Part shown: positions 28,648 to 37,847 of the stretch, one piece after another
How positions within the stretch are numbered: the stretch's first letter is position 1
How the letters are laid out: each line of letters begins with the position of its first letter
Assembly (NCBI GenBank): GCA_029249445.1
Contig: JAQWHI010000003.1
Location: 1 to 64,000 of the forward strand
Length of the DNA stretch: 64,000 bases
Origin: Crocinitomicaceae bacterium
GTDB lineage: Bacteria; Bacteroidota; Bacteroidia; Flavobacteriales_D; Crocinitomicaceae
Reading direction: 5' to 3'
Made by a program: the position numbers and the translations under genes
Notes under the pieces: model-generated
What the model was told of the DNA's origin: nothing
The model's database searches: none
What the model saw: only the letters and a program-made list of their open reading frames with translations

Positions 28648-28965
28648 CTATTTGATTTCGTCCCCTGACTTTTTTGAATAACGTACTAATTTTCCATTTT
28701 TGTCTGCCTTACGACCCATGCGAGATGCCTGACCGTTAACGACAACCATAAGGTTTGAAATATGGATTCCAGCTTCCTGTTCCACAATTCCTCCCTGAGG
28801 ATCTGCTGCGCTCGGCTTTTGGTGTTTCTTAATTAAGTTTACACCTTCAACTTTCGCTCGCGATTTTTTCTTGTCAATCGAAAGAATGCTTCCTTCCTGA
28901 CCTCTTGATTCACCACTAATAACTTTAACAGTGTCTCCTACTTTAATGTGTAATTTCTGTTGCAT
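28648..28965 (-). CDS. rplX: 50S ribosomal protein L24
   Basis: A 105-residue assembly-initiator protein of the large subunit. The KOW motif is complete (HIKVGDTVKVISGESRGQEG), followed by VEGVNLIKKHQKPSAADPQG and a C-terminal basic region GRKADKNGKLVRYSKKSG. It lies between rplN and rplE. Confidence 0.98.
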   Translation of the reverse strand: MQQKLHIKVGDTVKVISGESRGQEGSILSIDKKKSRAKVEGVNLIKKHQKPSAADPQGGIVEQEAGIHISNLMVVVNGQASRMGRKADKNGKLVRYSKKSGDEIK

Positions 28966-28983
28966 AACGTCAATTATTAAAAA

Positions 28984-29352
28984 TTAAAGTACCTCAGGAG
29001 CAAGTGAAACTACCTTCATGTAGTCTGCATCACGTAGCTCTCGAGCAACTGGTCCGAAAATACGAGTTCCCCTCATCTCACCTGCTTGATTCAAAATAAC
29101 GCAAGCGTTATCATCAAAGCGGATATAAGAACCGTCTGGACGACGTACTTCTTTCTTCGTTCTTACTATTACTGCTGTAGCCACAGTTCCTTTTTTGACT
29201 TGGCCGTTTGGCATCGCACTCTTTACAGTAACTACAATTTTGTCACCGACAGAAGCATAACGACGTTTCGTTCCTCCTAAAACACGGATCACTAAAACTT
29301 CTTTTGCTCCAGAGTTGTCTGCCACTCTTAGTCTTGATTCAGTTTGTATCAT
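28984..29352 (-). CDS. rplN: 50S ribosomal protein L14
   Basis: A 122-residue protein at the subunit interface. [20 protein letters not shown] at the start, [20 protein letters not shown], and the C-terminal [20 protein letters not shown] are family signatures. Length is normal. The gene follows rpsQ after 9 bases. Confidence 0.98.
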   Translation of the reverse strand: MIQTESRLRVADNSGAKEVLVIRVLGGTKRRYASVGDKIVVTVKSAMPNGQVKKGTVATAVIVRTKKEVRRPDGSYIRFDDNACVILNQAGEMRGTRIFGPVARELRDADYMKVVSLAPEVL

Positions 29353-29361
29353 TACTCTAAA

Positions 29362-29619
29362 TTATTTAGCTCGTTCAACAATCTCTACCAATCTCCAGTT
29401 CTTTGATTTCGATAACGGACGTGTTTCCATGATACGAACAGTATCACCTTCTCCACATTCATTTTTCTCATCATGAGCCACAAACTTAGTAGTGTTCTTC
29501 ACGAACTTACCATACTTAGGGTGCTTTACTTTACGCTCTACTGATACAACAATTGACTTGTCCATCTTGTCGCTAGTAACAATCCCTATACGTTCTTTTC
29601 TTAAATTACGCTTTTCCAT
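29362..29619 (-). CDS. rpsQ: 30S ribosomal protein S17
   Basis: An 85-residue OB-fold 16S rRNA-binding protein. [40 protein letters not shown] and [20 protein letters not shown] are the standard motifs. It lies between rpmC and rplN. Confidence 0.98.
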   Translation of the reverse strand: MEKRNLRKERIGIVTSDKMDKSIVVSVERKVKHPKYGKFVKNTTKFVAHDEKNECGEGDTVRIMETRPLSKSKNWRLVEIVERAK

Positions 29620-29643
29620 TGTAAGCTAATTTCGATGCTCAAG

Positions 29644-29838
29644 CTAAGCTTGAGCTTCACGTTTTGTTAATTCTGTTTTCAATTTTGCGATAGAACGTCT
29701 AAGACTTCTAATCTGCAATGGATTTTCCATAGGTGCAACGCTGTGCGCCAACTTCATCTTCACCAATTGCTCTGATCTGTTCGCAATCTGATCTTGTATG
29801 TCTGCATCAGACATTTTTGTAATTTCTTGCTGCTTCAT
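29644..29838 (-). CDS. rpmC: 50S ribosomal protein L29
   Basis: A 64-residue two-helix protein at the tunnel exit. KQQEITKMSDADIQDQIANR and the C-terminal NPLQIRSLRRSIAKLKTELT match the family. It starts 7 bases after the rplP stop. Confidence 0.97.
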   Translation of the reverse strand: MKQQEITKMSDADIQDQIANRSEQLVKMKLAHSVAPMENPLQIRSLRRSIAKLKTELTKREAQA

Positions 29839-29845
29839 CGTTTAA

Positions 29846-30274
29846 CTATTTTCCTGGTACAACATAGTCGTGACGTGTCACGAATTTACATTTCACAGGT
29901 AGTTTCTGTGCTGCCAAACGCATTGCTTCTTTCGCTGTTTCATACGGAACTCCATCAGCTTCGAAAAGAATACGACCTGGTCTCACAACTGCAACCCAAT
30001 GACTTGGTGCCCCTTTACCTTTACCCATACGTACTTCTGCCGGCTTCGATGTCACTGGCTTGTCTGGGAAAATGCGGATCCATACCTTACCTTCACGCTT
30101 CATGTATCTGGTAACAGCGATACGAGAAGCTTCAATTTGACGTGAAGTTAGCCATCCTGGCTCCAAAGTCTTTAGTCCAAAAGATCCGAAAGATACAGTG
30201 CTTCCTCTATGAGCAAGACCTCTATTTCTTCCCTTCTGAGCCTTTCTAAATTTGGTTCTTTTTGGTGATAACAT
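29846..30274 (-). CDS. rplP: 50S ribosomal protein L16
   Basis: A 142-residue protein that supports A-site tRNA binding. [20 protein letters not shown], the segment [20 protein letters not shown] and [20 protein letters not shown] are diagnostic. Length is normal. It follows rpsC after a 48-base gap. Confidence 0.98.
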   Translation of the reverse strand: MLSPKRTKFRKAQKGRNRGLAHRGSTVSFGSFGLKTLEPGWLTSRQIEASRIAVTRYMKREGKVWIRIFPDKPVTSKPAEVRMGKGKGAPSHWVAVVRPGRILFEADGVPYETAKEAMRLAAQKLPVKCKFVTRHDYVVPGK

Positions 30275-30322
30275 TTTTCTCTGTTATTAAATTTTGTAAA
30301 TCATTTCGATTTCTCGAAACTC

Positions 30323-31036
30323 TTATTTTTTAGGTCTTCTCTTACCTCCACCGCCTTGGCGCTTACCTCCTTTACCTGAGGCTTGTCCAACGTTAGGAGA
30401 AAGATCGCGTTTTCCATAAACCTCACCCTTACAGATCCAAACCTTAATACCAAGGCGACCATAAGTGGTGTGTGCTTCTGCCAACGCATAATCAATGTCA
30501 GCTCTGAACGTATGTAACGGAGTACGTCCATCCTTGTACATTTCTGTACGAGCCATCTCTGCGCCATTCAAACGTCCAGAAATCTTTACTTTGATTCCTT
30601 CCGCTCCCATTCGCATTGTGCTCGCGATGCTCATTTTAATTGCTCTTCTGAAAGAAATTCGTGCTTCCAATTGACGAGCGATTCCGTCAGCCACCAATCG
30701 AGCGTCCAATTCAGGACGTTTTACCTCGAAAATATTGATTTGAATCTCCTTCTTTGTAAGCTTCTTCAACTCTTCTTTCAACTTGTCAACTTCTTGACCA
30801 CCTTTACCAATGATTACTCCTGGACGCGCTGTGTTAATAGTAACGGTTACTAACTTTAACGTTCTCTCGATGATAATCTTGGCAATGCTTGCTCTAGATA
30901 AACGAGCACGAAGGTACCTACGAATTTTGTCGTCTTCAACGAGTTTGTCTTTGTAGTCATCACCTCCATACCAGTTAGAATCCCATCCTTGGATGAAACC
31001 TAATCTATTTCCTATTGGATTTGTTTTTTGTCCCAT
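30323..31036 (-). CDS. rpsC: 30S ribosomal protein S3
   Basis: A 237-residue protein of the mRNA entry tunnel. It starts [20 protein letters not shown], contains the KH-type RNA-binding region with [20 protein letters not shown], and has the C-terminal domain with GLNGAEMAR-like [20 protein letters not shown] and [20 protein letters not shown]. It ends in a glycine- and lysine-rich tail ([15 protein letters not shown]). Confidence 0.98.
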   Translation of the reverse strand: MGQKTNPIGNRLGFIQGWDSNWYGGDDYKDKLVEDDKIRRYLRARLSRASIAKIIIERTLKLVTVTINTARPGVIIGKGGQEVDKLKEELKKLTKKEIQINIFEVKRPELDARLVADGIARQLEARISFRRAIKMSIASTMRMGAEGIKVKISGRLNGAEMARTEMYKDGRTPLHTFRADIDYALAEAHTTYGRLGIKVWICKGEVYGKRDLSPNVGQASGKGGKRQGGGGKRRPKK

Positions 31037-31046
31037 TTATCTAAAA

Positions 31047-31448
31047 TTATTCCGCGTTCTTAGCGTCTACGACGATAGTTACGTGATTTGATCTTTTTCT
31101 AATTCTATGCGCTCGTCCTTGTGGTGCCGGTTGAATTCTTTTCAACATTCCTGCTGACCCCACTTGAATCTCTTTTACGTATAGTGTCTCTTCCTCGATA
31201 CTCTTATCTTCATTTTTCTGCTCCCAATTTGCGATTGCAGAACGAAGCAATTTACCAAGGCTGGTAGACGCATCTTTTGCGTTGTGTTGCAATATGTTCA
31301 AAGCTTTGTTTACTTCCTCTCCACGAACAAGATCTGCAACTAATCTCATCTTACGTGGTGTGATTGGCGAATTGTTCAACTTTGCAAATGCAATTGACTT
31401 GTTCGCTTCTTTTCTAGCTTCGGCTTTTAATCTCTTTCTAGCTCCCAT
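31047..31448 (-). CDS. rplV: 50S ribosomal protein L22
   Basis: A 133-residue protein whose beta-hairpin lines the exit tunnel. [20 protein letters not shown] and [20 protein letters not shown] are the family signatures. A short basic N-terminal stretch precedes the core. It lies between rpsS and rpsC with gaps of 2 and 10 bases. Confidence 0.98.
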   Translation of the reverse strand: MGARKRLKAEARKEANKSIAFAKLNNSPITPRKMRLVADLVRGEEVNKALNILQHNAKDASTSLGKLLRSAIANWEQKNEDKSIEEETLYVKEIQVGSAGMLKRIQPAPQGRAHRIRKRSNHVTIVVDAKNAE

Positions 31449-31450
31449 AA

Positions 31451-31729
31451 CTATCTTTTCTTATCTTTCTTATTTCCACCATGTCCACGGAAGTTACGCG
31501 TTGGAGCAAATTCCCCAAGTTTGTGTCCTACCATATTCTCGGTTACGAAAACAGGAATAAATTTATTACCATTATGAACTGCGAAAGTTAATCCAACAAA
31601 ATCAGGAGTAATAGTACTTGCCCTTGACCATGTTTTGATAACTTGCTTGTTACCTGACTCTTGTGCATCATCTACACGCTTCATTAGCTTGTAGTGTACG
31701 AAAGGTGGTTTTTTTAATGAACGACTCAT
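31451..31729 (-). CDS. rpsS: 30S ribosomal protein S19
   Basis: A 92-residue head protein. [40 protein letters not shown], and [20 protein letters not shown] are the full set of conserved segments. Length is normal. Confidence 0.98.
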   Translation of the reverse strand: MSRSLKKPPFVHYKLMKRVDDAQESGNKQVIKTWSRASTITPDFVGLTFAVHNGNKFIPVFVTENMVGHKLGEFAPTRNFRGHGGNKKDKKR

Positions 31730-31736
31730 ATCCTAA

Positions 31737-32561
31737 TTATTTTTTTCTTTTTTCAATAATAAATCTATCAGAGTACTTTTTCTTCGCACGCGTTTTAAAT
31801 CCTTTAGCAGGAATACCATTACGAGATCTTGGATGACCTCCAGCATTCTTACCTTCACCACCTCCCATTGGGTGATCAACTGGATTCATAACTACACCAC
31901 GCACCCTTGGACGACGTCCTTGCCATCTTGTTCTTCCGGCTTTACCAGAAACTGTCAAGTTGTGCTCTGAGTTAGAAACAGATCCGACTGTTGCTAAACA
32001 TGTTGTAAGGATCATTCTCGTTTCTCCAGAAGGCATCTTAACAATGGCATAACGACCATCTCTTGCGTTCAATTGAGCGTAGGTTCCTGCTCCACGAGCA
32101 ATAGCTCCGCCTTTTCCAGGCTTCAACTCAATATTATGAATAACTGTTCCCAATGGCATATCTGCTAAGAACATAGCATTTCCAACATTAGGAGTTGCTT
32201 CGGCTCCAGACATCAAAGTATCTCCAACTTTCAGTCCTTCCGGCGCTACGATGTAACGTTTTTCACCATCCGCATAATACAACAAAGCAATACGTGCTGT
32301 TCGGTTTGGATCATATTCGATCGACTTAACCGTAGCAGGAACGCCATGCTTGTCTCTTTTGAAATCAATGACTCGGTACTTTTGTTTGTGACCACCACCA
32401 ATGTAGCGCATCGTCATTCTACCGTCATTGTTACGACCACCGGACTTGTTCTTTCCTTTTACCAAACTCTTTTCAGGAGCTCTTTTGGTAACCTCAGAAT
32501 AGTCACTATTGATCTTGTGTCTTTGCCCTGGAGTTGTAGGCTTGAATTTTTTAAGACCCAT
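31737..32561 (-). CDS. rplB: 50S ribosomal protein L2
   Basis: A 274-residue protein needed for subunit joining and peptidyl transfer. [20 protein letters not shown] at the start, [20 protein letters not shown], and the C-terminal signature [20 protein letters not shown] followed by [13 protein letters not shown] identify it, including the conserved His near the peptidyl-transferase centre. Confidence 0.98.
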   Translation of the reverse strand: MGLKKFKPTTPGQRHKINSDYSEVTKRAPEKSLVKGKNKSGGRNNDGRMTMRYIGGGHKQKYRVIDFKRDKHGVPATVKSIEYDPNRTARIALLYYADGEKRYIVAPEGLKVGDTLMSGAEATPNVGNAMFLADMPLGTVIHNIELKPGKGGAIARGAGTYAQLNARDGRYAIVKMPSGETRMILTTCLATVGSVSNSEHNLTVSGKAGRTRWQGRRPRVRGVVMNPVDHPMGGGEGKNAGGHPRSRNGIPAKGFKTRAKKKYSDRFIIEKRKK

Positions 32562-32571
32562 TTTTTAGTGC

Positions 32572-32868
32572 TTAAAAGTTATTAAATAAATCAATCGTCT
32601 CTCCATCTGCAACTGTTACAATAGCTTTTTTCCACTTCTTACTAGGTTGCTCAACGATACCTCTATTCGTATACTTTGTAGAGGATTTCCCACCGCCATA
32701 ATTCATGGTACGAACTTCAGTTATAGAAACTCCATACATGTTCTCGACGGCATTTTTTATTTCAATCTTATTCGCAGATCGATCCACAGCGAACGTAAAA
32801 CGGTTTAGGTCCTCGCTTTGCGCTGTAGCTTTCTCTGTAATAATTGGTTTTTTAATAATTGTCTTCAT
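32572..32868 (-). CDS. rplW: 50S ribosomal protein L23
   Basis: A 98-residue tunnel-exit protein that docks signal recognition particle and trigger factor. IIKKPIITEKATAQSEDLNR and FAVDRSANKIEIKNAVENMY with VRTMNYGGGK are the family core. It lies between rplD and rplB. Confidence 0.97.
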   Translation of the reverse strand: MKTIIKKPIITEKATAQSEDLNRFTFAVDRSANKIEIKNAVENMYGVSITEVRTMNYGGGKSSTKYTNRGIVEQPSKKWKKAIVTVADGETIDLFNNF

Positions 32869-32875
32869 CTCTCAA

Positions 32876-33502
32876 TTAGTTTAGAATCTTTTCGATTACT
32901 TCTATTGAACTTTTGGCCATTACAACTTTACCTGCATTCAACACATCATATGTGTTCACCGAATCAGCTGTTACGACCTTTACTTTCTTAAGGTTACGTG
33001 AAGACAAATAAACGTTGTCATTCTTCTCACCTAAAATCATCAAAACTTTCTCGTTTTCAAGTTTCAAGTTACTCAACAATGACCTGAAATCTTTAGTTCT
33101 TATCACATCCATTGCTGGATCTTCAATGACCATGATATCTTTCGACTTTGCTTTGTAAGTGAATGCCGACTTGCGTGCTAAACGTTTGGTCTTTACATTC
33201 AATTTAAAACTGTAATTACGTGGGCGTGGTCCAAAAATACGACCTCCTCCAATACGAGTTCCAGACTTGACAGACCCCGCACGAGCTCCACCAGTTCCTT
33301 TTTGCTTCTTAATTTTCTTTGTAGATCCCGTGATTTCACTTCTCTCTTTGGCCTTGTGCGTCCCTTGACGGCGATTGGCCAAATGCTGTTTCACATCTAA
33401 GTAGATGGCATGATCATTAGGCTCGATACCGAACACGTCTTTTGATAAGCTAACTTCCTTAGTTGTAGCAGCTCCTTTTGCGCTTGTTACTTTTAATTTC
33501 AT
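32876..33502 (-). CDS. rplD: 50S ribosomal protein L4
   Basis: A 208-residue protein with an extended loop reaching the exit tunnel. RQGTHKAKERSEITGSTKKI, KQKGTGGARAGSVKSGTRIG and GGRIFGPRPRNYSFKLNVKT form the conserved loop and core. Its start overlaps the rplC stop by one base, so translation is coupled. In E. coli L4 autoregulates the S10 operon; no matching leader was identified here. Confidence 0.98.
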   Translation of the reverse strand: MKLKVTSAKGAATTKEVSLSKDVFGIEPNDHAIYLDVKQHLANRRQGTHKAKERSEITGSTKKIKKQKGTGGARAGSVKSGTRIGGGRIFGPRPRNYSFKLNVKTKRLARKSAFTYKAKSKDIMVIEDPAMDVIRTKDFRSLLSNLKLENEKVLMILGEKNDNVYLSSRNLKKVKVVTADSVNTYDVLNAGKVVMAKSSIEVIEKILN

Positions 33503-34116
33503 TACTTCTCAATTATTACGGTTGAACCTTTTGATCCAGGAACAGACCCCTTCACAATTACTAAATTCTTATCTGCAAGAACTTTCAACACCTGAAGATT
33601 TTCGATTTTAACACGCTCGTTTCCCATTTGTCCTGCCATTCGCATTCCTTTGAATACACGCGCTGGGTATGATGCAGCTCCAATCGATCCTGGTGCACGC
33701 AATCTGTTGTGTTGTCCATGAGTAGCTTGTCCAACTCCACCAAAATTGTGACGTTTAACAACCCCTTGGAAACCTTTACCTTTGGATGTTCCTACTACAG
33801 CAACGTATTCACCTTCTTCAAAGATGGTCGCGTCAACTGTATCACCGAGATTAAGTTCATCGAAACCTTTAAACTCAACTAATTTCGACTTAGGATCTGT
33901 TTTAGCTTTTTTAAAGTGACCTTTCAGTGCATTTGGAGTGTTTTTATCCTTACGGTCTCCAAACCCAAGCTGAACTGCCTCGTAACCATCTCTGTCTTGT
34001 GTTTTGATTTGGGTCACAACACAAGGACCAGCCTCTATCACTGTGCATGGCAATGATTTACCCTCGGCACTGTAAATGCTAGTCATTCCGACTTTTCTAC
34101 CAATAATTCCTGGCAT
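33502..34116 (-). CDS. rplC: 50S ribosomal protein L3
   Basis: A 204-residue assembly-initiator protein. [20 protein letters not shown], the loop [20 protein letters not shown] and [20 protein letters not shown] followed by [10 protein letters not shown] are diagnostic. It follows rpsJ after 28 bases. Confidence 0.98.
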   Translation of the reverse strand: MPGIIGRKVGMTSIYSAEGKSLPCTVIEAGPCVVTQIKTQDRDGYEAVQLGFGDRKDKNTPNALKGHFKKAKTDPKSKLVEFKGFDELNLGDTVDATIFEEGEYVAVVGTSKGKGFQGVVKRHNFGGVGQATHGQHNRLRAPGSIGAASYPARVFKGMRMAGQMGNERVKIENLQVLKVLADKNLVIVKGSVPGSKGSTVIIEK

Positions 34117-34144
34117 ACTTTAACTATTAATTATTAAAACTTAT

Positions 34145-34450
34145 TTATACTTTGATTTCAACATCAACACCACTTGGTAACTCCAAACGCATCAATGCAT
34201 CAACAGTTTTGGAAGAAGAACTATAAATATCCATCAAACGCTTGTATGCACACAATTCGAATTGCTCGCGTGCAGTTTTGTTAACGTGTGGTGACTTTAG
34301 TACAGTGTAAATTCTCTTGTGTGTAGGCAATGGAATTGGTCCACTAACAACAGCACCTGTTGACTTTACTGTCTTGACGATCTTCTCAGCTGACTTGTCA
34401 ACTAAGTTGTGATCATACGATTTCAATTTGATTCTAATTTTTTGATTCAT
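34145..34450 (-). CDS. rpsJ: 30S ribosomal protein S10
   Basis: A 101-residue protein that also serves as NusE in antitermination. [40 protein letters not shown] and [12 protein letters not shown] match the family. It starts 10 bases after the fusA stop, so the str and S10 clusters run together. Confidence 0.98.
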   Translation of the reverse strand: MNQKIRIKLKSYDHNLVDKSAEKIVKTVKSTGAVVSGPIPLPTHKRIYTVLKSPHVNKTAREQFELCAYKRLMDIYSSSSKTVDALMRLELPSGVDVEIKV

Positions 34451-34460
34451 CTCTTAAATA

Positions 34461-36563
34461 TTATGCTGAAACACCTTTAATTTTTGCAACTACTTCTTCA
34501 GCAACATTTCTTGGTGCTTCAGTATAATGTGAGAACTCCATACTAGACGTTGCACGTCCAGATGACATTGTTCTAAGTTGCGTTACATAACCAAACATTT
34601 CTGACAATGGAACATCCGCTTTCACAACCTTCGATCCATTCTTGTCATCCATACCTCTCATAACACCGCGACGCCGGTTAAGATCACCTACGATATCTCC
34701 CATGTTTTCTTCTGGAGTTACAACCTCCAATTTCATCATTGGTTCGAGAAGTACAGGGCTTGCTTTTGGCAATGCTGTTTTGAATGCAAGCTTCGCACAC
34801 AATTCAAATGATAACGCATCTGAATCAACAGCGTGGAAAGATCCGTCTTTCAAGGTTACTTTCATCGCATCCATTTCGAATCCGGCCATAACACCATTCT
34901 TCATTGATTCCTTGAATCCTTTTTCAATTGATGGGATAAATTCTTTAGGAACATTACCACCTTTAATCAAATTGACAAATTCCAATCCTGTTTTTTCTTG
35001 ATCCTCTTGCGGTTCAATTGTAACAACAATGTCCGCAAATTTACCACGACCACCTGACTGTTTCTTGTATACCTCTCTATGATCAACAGGAGCTTGAATA
35101 TTCTCACGGTAATTCACTTGAGGAGCACCTTGATTCACCTCAACCTTGAACTCACGACGCAATCGGTCTATAATAATGTCCAAGTGCAACTCACCCATTC
35201 CTGAGATAATTGTTTGTCCTGACTCCTCATCAGTTCGAACTTGGAAGGTTGGATCCTCTTCAGCTAACTTTTGAAGACCAACACCCAACTTATCAGAATC
35301 TGCCTGAGTTTTAGGCTCAATTGCCACACCAATTACTGGGTCTGGAAAATCCATTGATTCCAATACAATCGGTGCATTTTCAGCACAAAGAGTATCTCCT
35401 GTTTTGATATCTTTAAATCCTACAAACGCACCTATGTCACCTGCTCCCAATTCTGGTACTTGATTCTGTTTGTCCGCATGCATTTGGAATATTCTAGAAA
35501 TACGTTCTTTCTTTCCTGAACGTGCATTTAGCACATACGAACCTGCAGCCAATTTACCAGAGTATGCACGAGTAAAACACAAACGACCTACGAAAGGATC
35601 AGTTGCAATTTTAAACGCCAATGCAGAGAATGGGTCATCGTATGATGGTTTTCTTGATTCCACCTCATCGGTCTTTGGATTCGTACCTTCTATTGCTTCT
35701 ACATCAACAGGTGAAGGTAAAATCTCCATGACCATGTCTAACATTGATTGAACTCCTTTATTCTTAAAAGCAGATCCACACATCATTGGTACAACTTTAC
35801 CAGCAATCGTAGCTTCGCGTAAAGCATCAAGAATTTCTCTTTCAGTAAGTGATTCTGGATCTTCGAAGTACTTCTCCATGAGCATATCATCGAATTCAGC
35901 AACTGCCTCCAACAATTCCTCTCTTAACTGGGTTGCTTCCTCTAAGATATCAGCTGGAATTTCAATCTCTTCGAACGTCATTCCTTGGTCCTCTTCGTTC
36001 CAAACAATACCTTTAAAGTTGATCAAATCAACAACACCTTTGAAATCATCTTCAGAACCAATATTCACTTGTAATGGTAACGCATGACTACCAAGCATTT
36101 CTTTTACCTGCTTACAAACATTCAGGAAATCTGCACCTTGACGGTCCATCTTGTTAACAAAACCAATACGTGGCACGTTATAATTGTTTGCTAGTCTCCA
36201 ATTCGTCTCAGATTGAGGCTCAACTCCATCTACCGCAGAGAATAAGAAAACCAAACCATCCAAAACACGTAACGAACGATTCACCTCAACAGTAAAATCA
36301 ACGTGACCAGGAGTATCAATAATGTTCACATGATATTTGTCACCGCGGTAATTCCAATTCAGGGTTGTAGCAGCTGAAGTAATAGTAATACCTCTCTCTT
36401 GCTCTTGCTCCATCCAATCCATTGTAGCACCTCCGTCGTGCACCTCACCGATTTTGTGATTTACACCGCCGTATTAAAGAATACGCTCAGTTGTTGTTGT
36501 TTTACCAGCATCAATGTGCGCAGCAATACCAATATTTCTTGTGTATTTAAGATCTCTTGCCAT
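34461..36563 (-). CDS. fusA: Elongation factor G, interrupted by an in-frame TAA at codon 30
   Basis: EF-G drives ribosomal translocation using GTP. The frame from the ATG at 36563 reads [20 protein letters not shown] then KTTTTERIL, a perfect EF-G start with the P-loop at residues 15-22, then TAA at 36474-36476, then [15 protein letters not shown] and the rest of a normal protein: [38 protein letters not shown]. Total length is 701 codons. EF-G has an aromatic residue, usually Tyr or Phe, at codon 30, so one base change (TAT, TAC or TTT to TAA) explains it. The track ORF starts at a GTG (36443) that would lack the P-loop and cannot be functional. rpsG lies 2 bases upstream. Sequencing error, true nonsense mutation and read-through are all open. 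Confidence 0.93.
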
Positions 36564-36565
36564 GA

Positions 36566-37036
36566 TTAAAATCTAAAATGTGAAAATGCTTTGTTCGCCT
36601 CAGCCATTCTTAATGTATCTTCTTTCTTCTTGTAAGCTGCTCCTTCTTCTTTTGATGCAGCAATTATCTCCGCTGCTAGTTTCTGAGCCATTGTTTTTTC
36701 GTTGCGCTTGCGGGCGTAACCAATCAACCATTTCATTCCTAGTGAATGCTTACGTCCTTCACGCACAGGAGTTGGAATCTGGAAAGTTGCACCACCAACA
36801 CGTCGGCTACGCACTTCAACTGGAGGATTGATATTCTCCAAGGCTTTCTTCCAAGTTTCTAGTCCAGTTGCTTCTTCCATTTTCGAATCAACCATGTCGA
36901 TTGCTTCGTAAAATATTTTGAATGCCAAATTCTTCTTTCCATCCAACATCATGTTATTTACAAACTTTGTTACCTGCTTGTCATTGAACTTTGGATCCGG
37001 AAGGATGGCAATTTTTTTCGCTTTTCTTCTTCTCAT
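36566..37036 (-). CDS. rpsG: 30S ribosomal protein S7
   Basis: A 156-residue primary assembly protein of the small-subunit head. [60 protein letters not shown] and [20 protein letters not shown] identify it. It lies between rpsL and fusA in the usual str-operon order. Confidence 0.98.
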   Translation of the reverse strand: MRRRKAKKIAILPDPKFNDKQVTKFVNNMMLDGKKNLAFKIFYEAIDMVDSKMEEATGLETWKKALENINPPVEVRSRRVGGATFQIPTPVREGRKHSLGMKWLIGYARKRNEKTMAQKLAAEIIAASKEEGAAYKKKEDTLRMAEANKAFSHFRF

Positions 37037-37057
37037 CTTCTTTTAAATCTTAAAAGG

Positions 37058-37432
37058 TTACTTCTTTGGTCTCTTAGCCCCATACTTAGAACGACGTTGA
37101 GTACGTCCTTCAACACCAGCTGTATCTTCCGCACCACGAACAATGTGGTAACGCACACCTGGCAGATCTTTAACTCTTCCACCACGTACTAATACTAAAC
37201 TGTGTTCCTGAAGGTTGTGTCCCTCACCTCCGATGTAGGCATTAACTTCCTTACCATTTGTAAGACGAACTCTGGCTACTTTACGCATTGCCGAGTTTGG
37301 CTTCTTAGGTGTAGTGGTGTACACACGCACACATACTCCTTTACGCTGTGGACAAGAATCAAGCGCTGCAGACTTGCTCTTCTTTACCACTGCTGTTCTC
37401 CCTTTGCGAACTAATTGTTGAATAGTTGGCAT
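37058..37432 (-). CDS. rpsL: 30S ribosomal protein S12
   Basis: A 124-residue decoding-centre protein. [60 protein letters not shown] and [20 protein letters not shown] are standard. Both decoding-site lysines (in TPKKPNS and RVKDLPG) are present, the form associated with streptomycin sensitivity. It is the first gene of the long ribosomal array, with a leader of roughly 50 bases from the promoter upstream. Confidence 0.98.
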   Translation of the reverse strand: MPTIQQLVRKGRTAVVKKSKSAALDSCPQRKGVCVRVYTTTPKKPNSAMRKVARVRLTNGKEVNAYIGGEGHNLQEHSLVLVRGGRVKDLPGVRYHIVRGAEDTAGVEGRTQRRSKYGAKRPKK

Positions 37433-37490
37433 AAAAATACTGTTAACTTTAATTAATAAAAAATTCGCCCAAAAACACTTTTTCGGGGTG

Positions 37491-37520
37491 CAAAGATAGC
37501 AGGAAAATTTTATAAATCAA
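37491..37520 (-). promoter_or_regulatory. Promoter of the rpsL-to-rplQ array
   Basis: On the minus strand TTG, exactly 19 bases, then TATCTTTG: a perfect match to the Bacteroidota consensus. It lies about 60 bases upstream of the rpsL ATG, at the only large gap before the array. The remaining bases of this gap (about 37521-37847) are very AT-rich and hold no convincing gene on either strand; part must serve as the promoter region of the plus-strand gene at 37848, where I found no good -7 match. Confidence 0.82.
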
Positions 37521-37847
37521 GGGATCGAGAAAAAAAAACTATCTTTTTTCACAGGGGCATGTTTACATCTTTTTTTAGAAAAAAAACAAACAAAATTCAA
37601 TCGAATTTATCCTCTAATTCAAATTAGAAAAATTAGGATTGATTCATCTCAATTGGTAGAGAAAATTATTTAAAACCATCTAAACAATATCATTTCAATT
37701 TCAAAAATAAAATAATATCGAAATGCCAATAGAAGCAGAATGAAGAAAGAATAATCAATAAGTCAAAAAAATTTATTCATTGCAGAATTTATGAAGACTG
37801 TTGGAATATTCGTAATTTGGTTGACTCAAATCTATTTATAAGAACAA

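Noticed and set aside
34461-36443. EF-G starting at the GTG of the track ORF
   Set aside because: It would lack the P-loop, and the upstream in-frame sequence is a perfect EF-G N-terminus interrupted by one TAA, so the real gene starts at 36563.
37791-37841. A 16-codon hydrophobic leader peptide in frame with the LVIVD protein gene
   Set aside because: The downstream gene has a complete signal peptide of its own; the short ORF is probably chance, and extending the protein upstream across a TAA is not needed.
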